Source of the DNA: Pseudomonadota bacterium
GTDB lineage: Bacteria; Pseudomonadota; Alphaproteobacteria; Rhizobiales; Hyphomicrobiaceae
Assembly (NCBI GenBank): GCA_023426855.1
Contig: JAEZBU010000230.1
Span: forward strand, 1-7,941
Direction: 5' to 3'
Length of the DNA: 7,941 nucleotides
Positions 7,477 through 7,941 of the stretch are shown piece after piece. Numbering within the stretch: position 1 is the stretch's first letter; each line of letters begins with the position of its first letter. Made by a program: the position numbers and the translations under genes. A model generated the notes under the pieces. That model saw nothing but the letters and a program-made list of their open reading frames with translations. It ran no database searches and was not told the DNA's origin.

Positions 7477-7941
7477 CTACATGCGCCGCCGCGGGCCGGT
7501 GTCGATGTGGAACAGACCGCCGCCATAGTGCTTCAGTCCACCGACCGCGCCACGCAGATAAGCCATCGCGCCCCTGACATTGCCCCGCACGCGGAAATCG
7601 GCAGCGCTACCGGTCAGGTGATAAGACTTGCGAGCGCCACCGACGCGACGATTATGGCGTGGGCTCCGACAAGTCGAGTTCACGGTAACAGCACCGAAGT
7701 TCGCCGCCACATGCGCAATAACGGTGCGCAGGCTCGACGCCAGACATCCTGAATTGGCGGCCCACCGAATGCTTCCGCCGCCTGAAAGACTGCCCGCCGG
7801 CGCCGCGGCCTTCGGTTCCGGCGCCAGCGCGGCGCGATGAACGGTCCTGCTACGCTTCTTCGCACGCGGACGATGGCTGGGTGGAAGAGCGGCACCAAGT
7901 TTGCGAGGCGCACTCAAGGTACGCTGCGCTGATGGCGCCGT
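7477..7941 (-). CDS. M15-family zinc peptidase (YcbK/Peptidase_M15_3-like), 5'-partial
   Basis: The last 154 residues of a protein whose start lies beyond the right edge; the frame is open to the final base. The first 60 or so visible residues are a Pro/Ala/Arg/Lys-rich linker, usual between a signal or anchor and the enzyme domain. The domain follows: CLASSLRTVIAHVAANFG, then VTVNSTCRSPRHNRRVGGA, HLTGSAADFRV and GGGLFHIDTGP. The expected zinc ligands are the His and Asp of HLTGSAAD and the His of FHIDTG. Two cysteines (GCLAS and STCRS) could form a disulfide, consistent with an exported protein. Family enzymes cleave peptidoglycan cross-links or stem peptides in the periplasm; the substrate here is inferred. 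TTG at 7917 could serve as an internal start, but it falls inside the linker and leaves no signal peptide, so I prefer a start outside the window. The protein stops seven residues after HIDTG, as is common in this group. Confidence 0.82.
   Translation of the reverse strand, partial: TAPSAQRTLSAPRKLGAALPPSHRPRAKKRSRTVHRAALAPEPKAAAPAGSLSGGGSIRWAANSGCLASSLRTVIAHVAANFGAVTVNSTCRSPRHNRRVGGARKSYHLTGSAADFRVRGNVRGAMAYLRGAVGGLKHYGGGLFHIDTGPRRRM

Noticed and set aside
7387..7752. 121-codon + strand frame at the right end
   Set aside because: It overlaps antisense the M15 peptidase domain with its conserved zinc motif, and has no recognisable domain of its own.
1..7941. Mobile element, CRISPR array or defence island
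   Set aside because: No transposase, integrase, spaced repeats, tRNA-adjacent att-like repeats or defence-type domains were seen; gene content is housekeeping-like.

Overview
The window looks like ordinary chromosome of a high-GC alphaproteobacterium. The gene content (acetoacetate-CoA ligase, a fused ferric-type ABC permease, an AsmA-family protein, a YcbK-like M15 peptidase) and the wording of the proteins fit Hyphomicrobiales, perhaps near Bradyrhizobium/Rhodopseudomonas. That placement is inferred from protein style only; there is no rRNA or other marker gene here. I see no tRNA, rRNA, CRISPR array, transposase or integrase.

Layout, left to right. Positions 1-155 hold the last 50 codons of a sensor histidine kinase on the + strand. 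A 188-bp gap with a marked AT-rich island (about 190-280) follows. Next comes a complete two-domain Fe(3+)-type ABC transporter permease (344-2083, +). A convergent gap with two perfect palindromes (2084-2236) separates it from a two-gene minus-strand unit, read right to left: acetoacetate-CoA ligase aacS (5341-3362), a 69-bp gap containing a short GC hairpin, then a succinylglutamate desuccinylase/aspartoacylase-family zinc hydrolase (3292-2237). The 236-bp gap 5342-5577 is a divergent promoter region with a perfect 6-3-6 dyad. To its right an AsmA-family envelope protein reads rightward (5578-7323). The window ends with the C-terminal part of an M15-family zinc peptidase on the minus strand (7941-7477), whose 5' end lies outside.

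How the genes may work together. aacS activates free acetoacetate to acetoacetyl-CoA, which in rhizobia-type bacteria feeds polyhydroxybutyrate/ketone-body carbon back into central metabolism. The hydrolase behind it is probably co-transcribed, but its substrate cannot be read from sequence. The AsmA-like protein and the M15 peptidase both belong to the envelope but are convergent, so they are not one operon. The iron permease stands alone here, with no binding protein or ATPase gene next to it on the side that can be seen.

Nothing in the window amounts to an obviously new multi-gene system. The points most worth a second look are the orphan permease, the AT-rich island with a tandem repeat and a protein-like antisense reading frame ahead of it, the aacS-hydrolase pairing, and the palindromes in the intergenic gaps.
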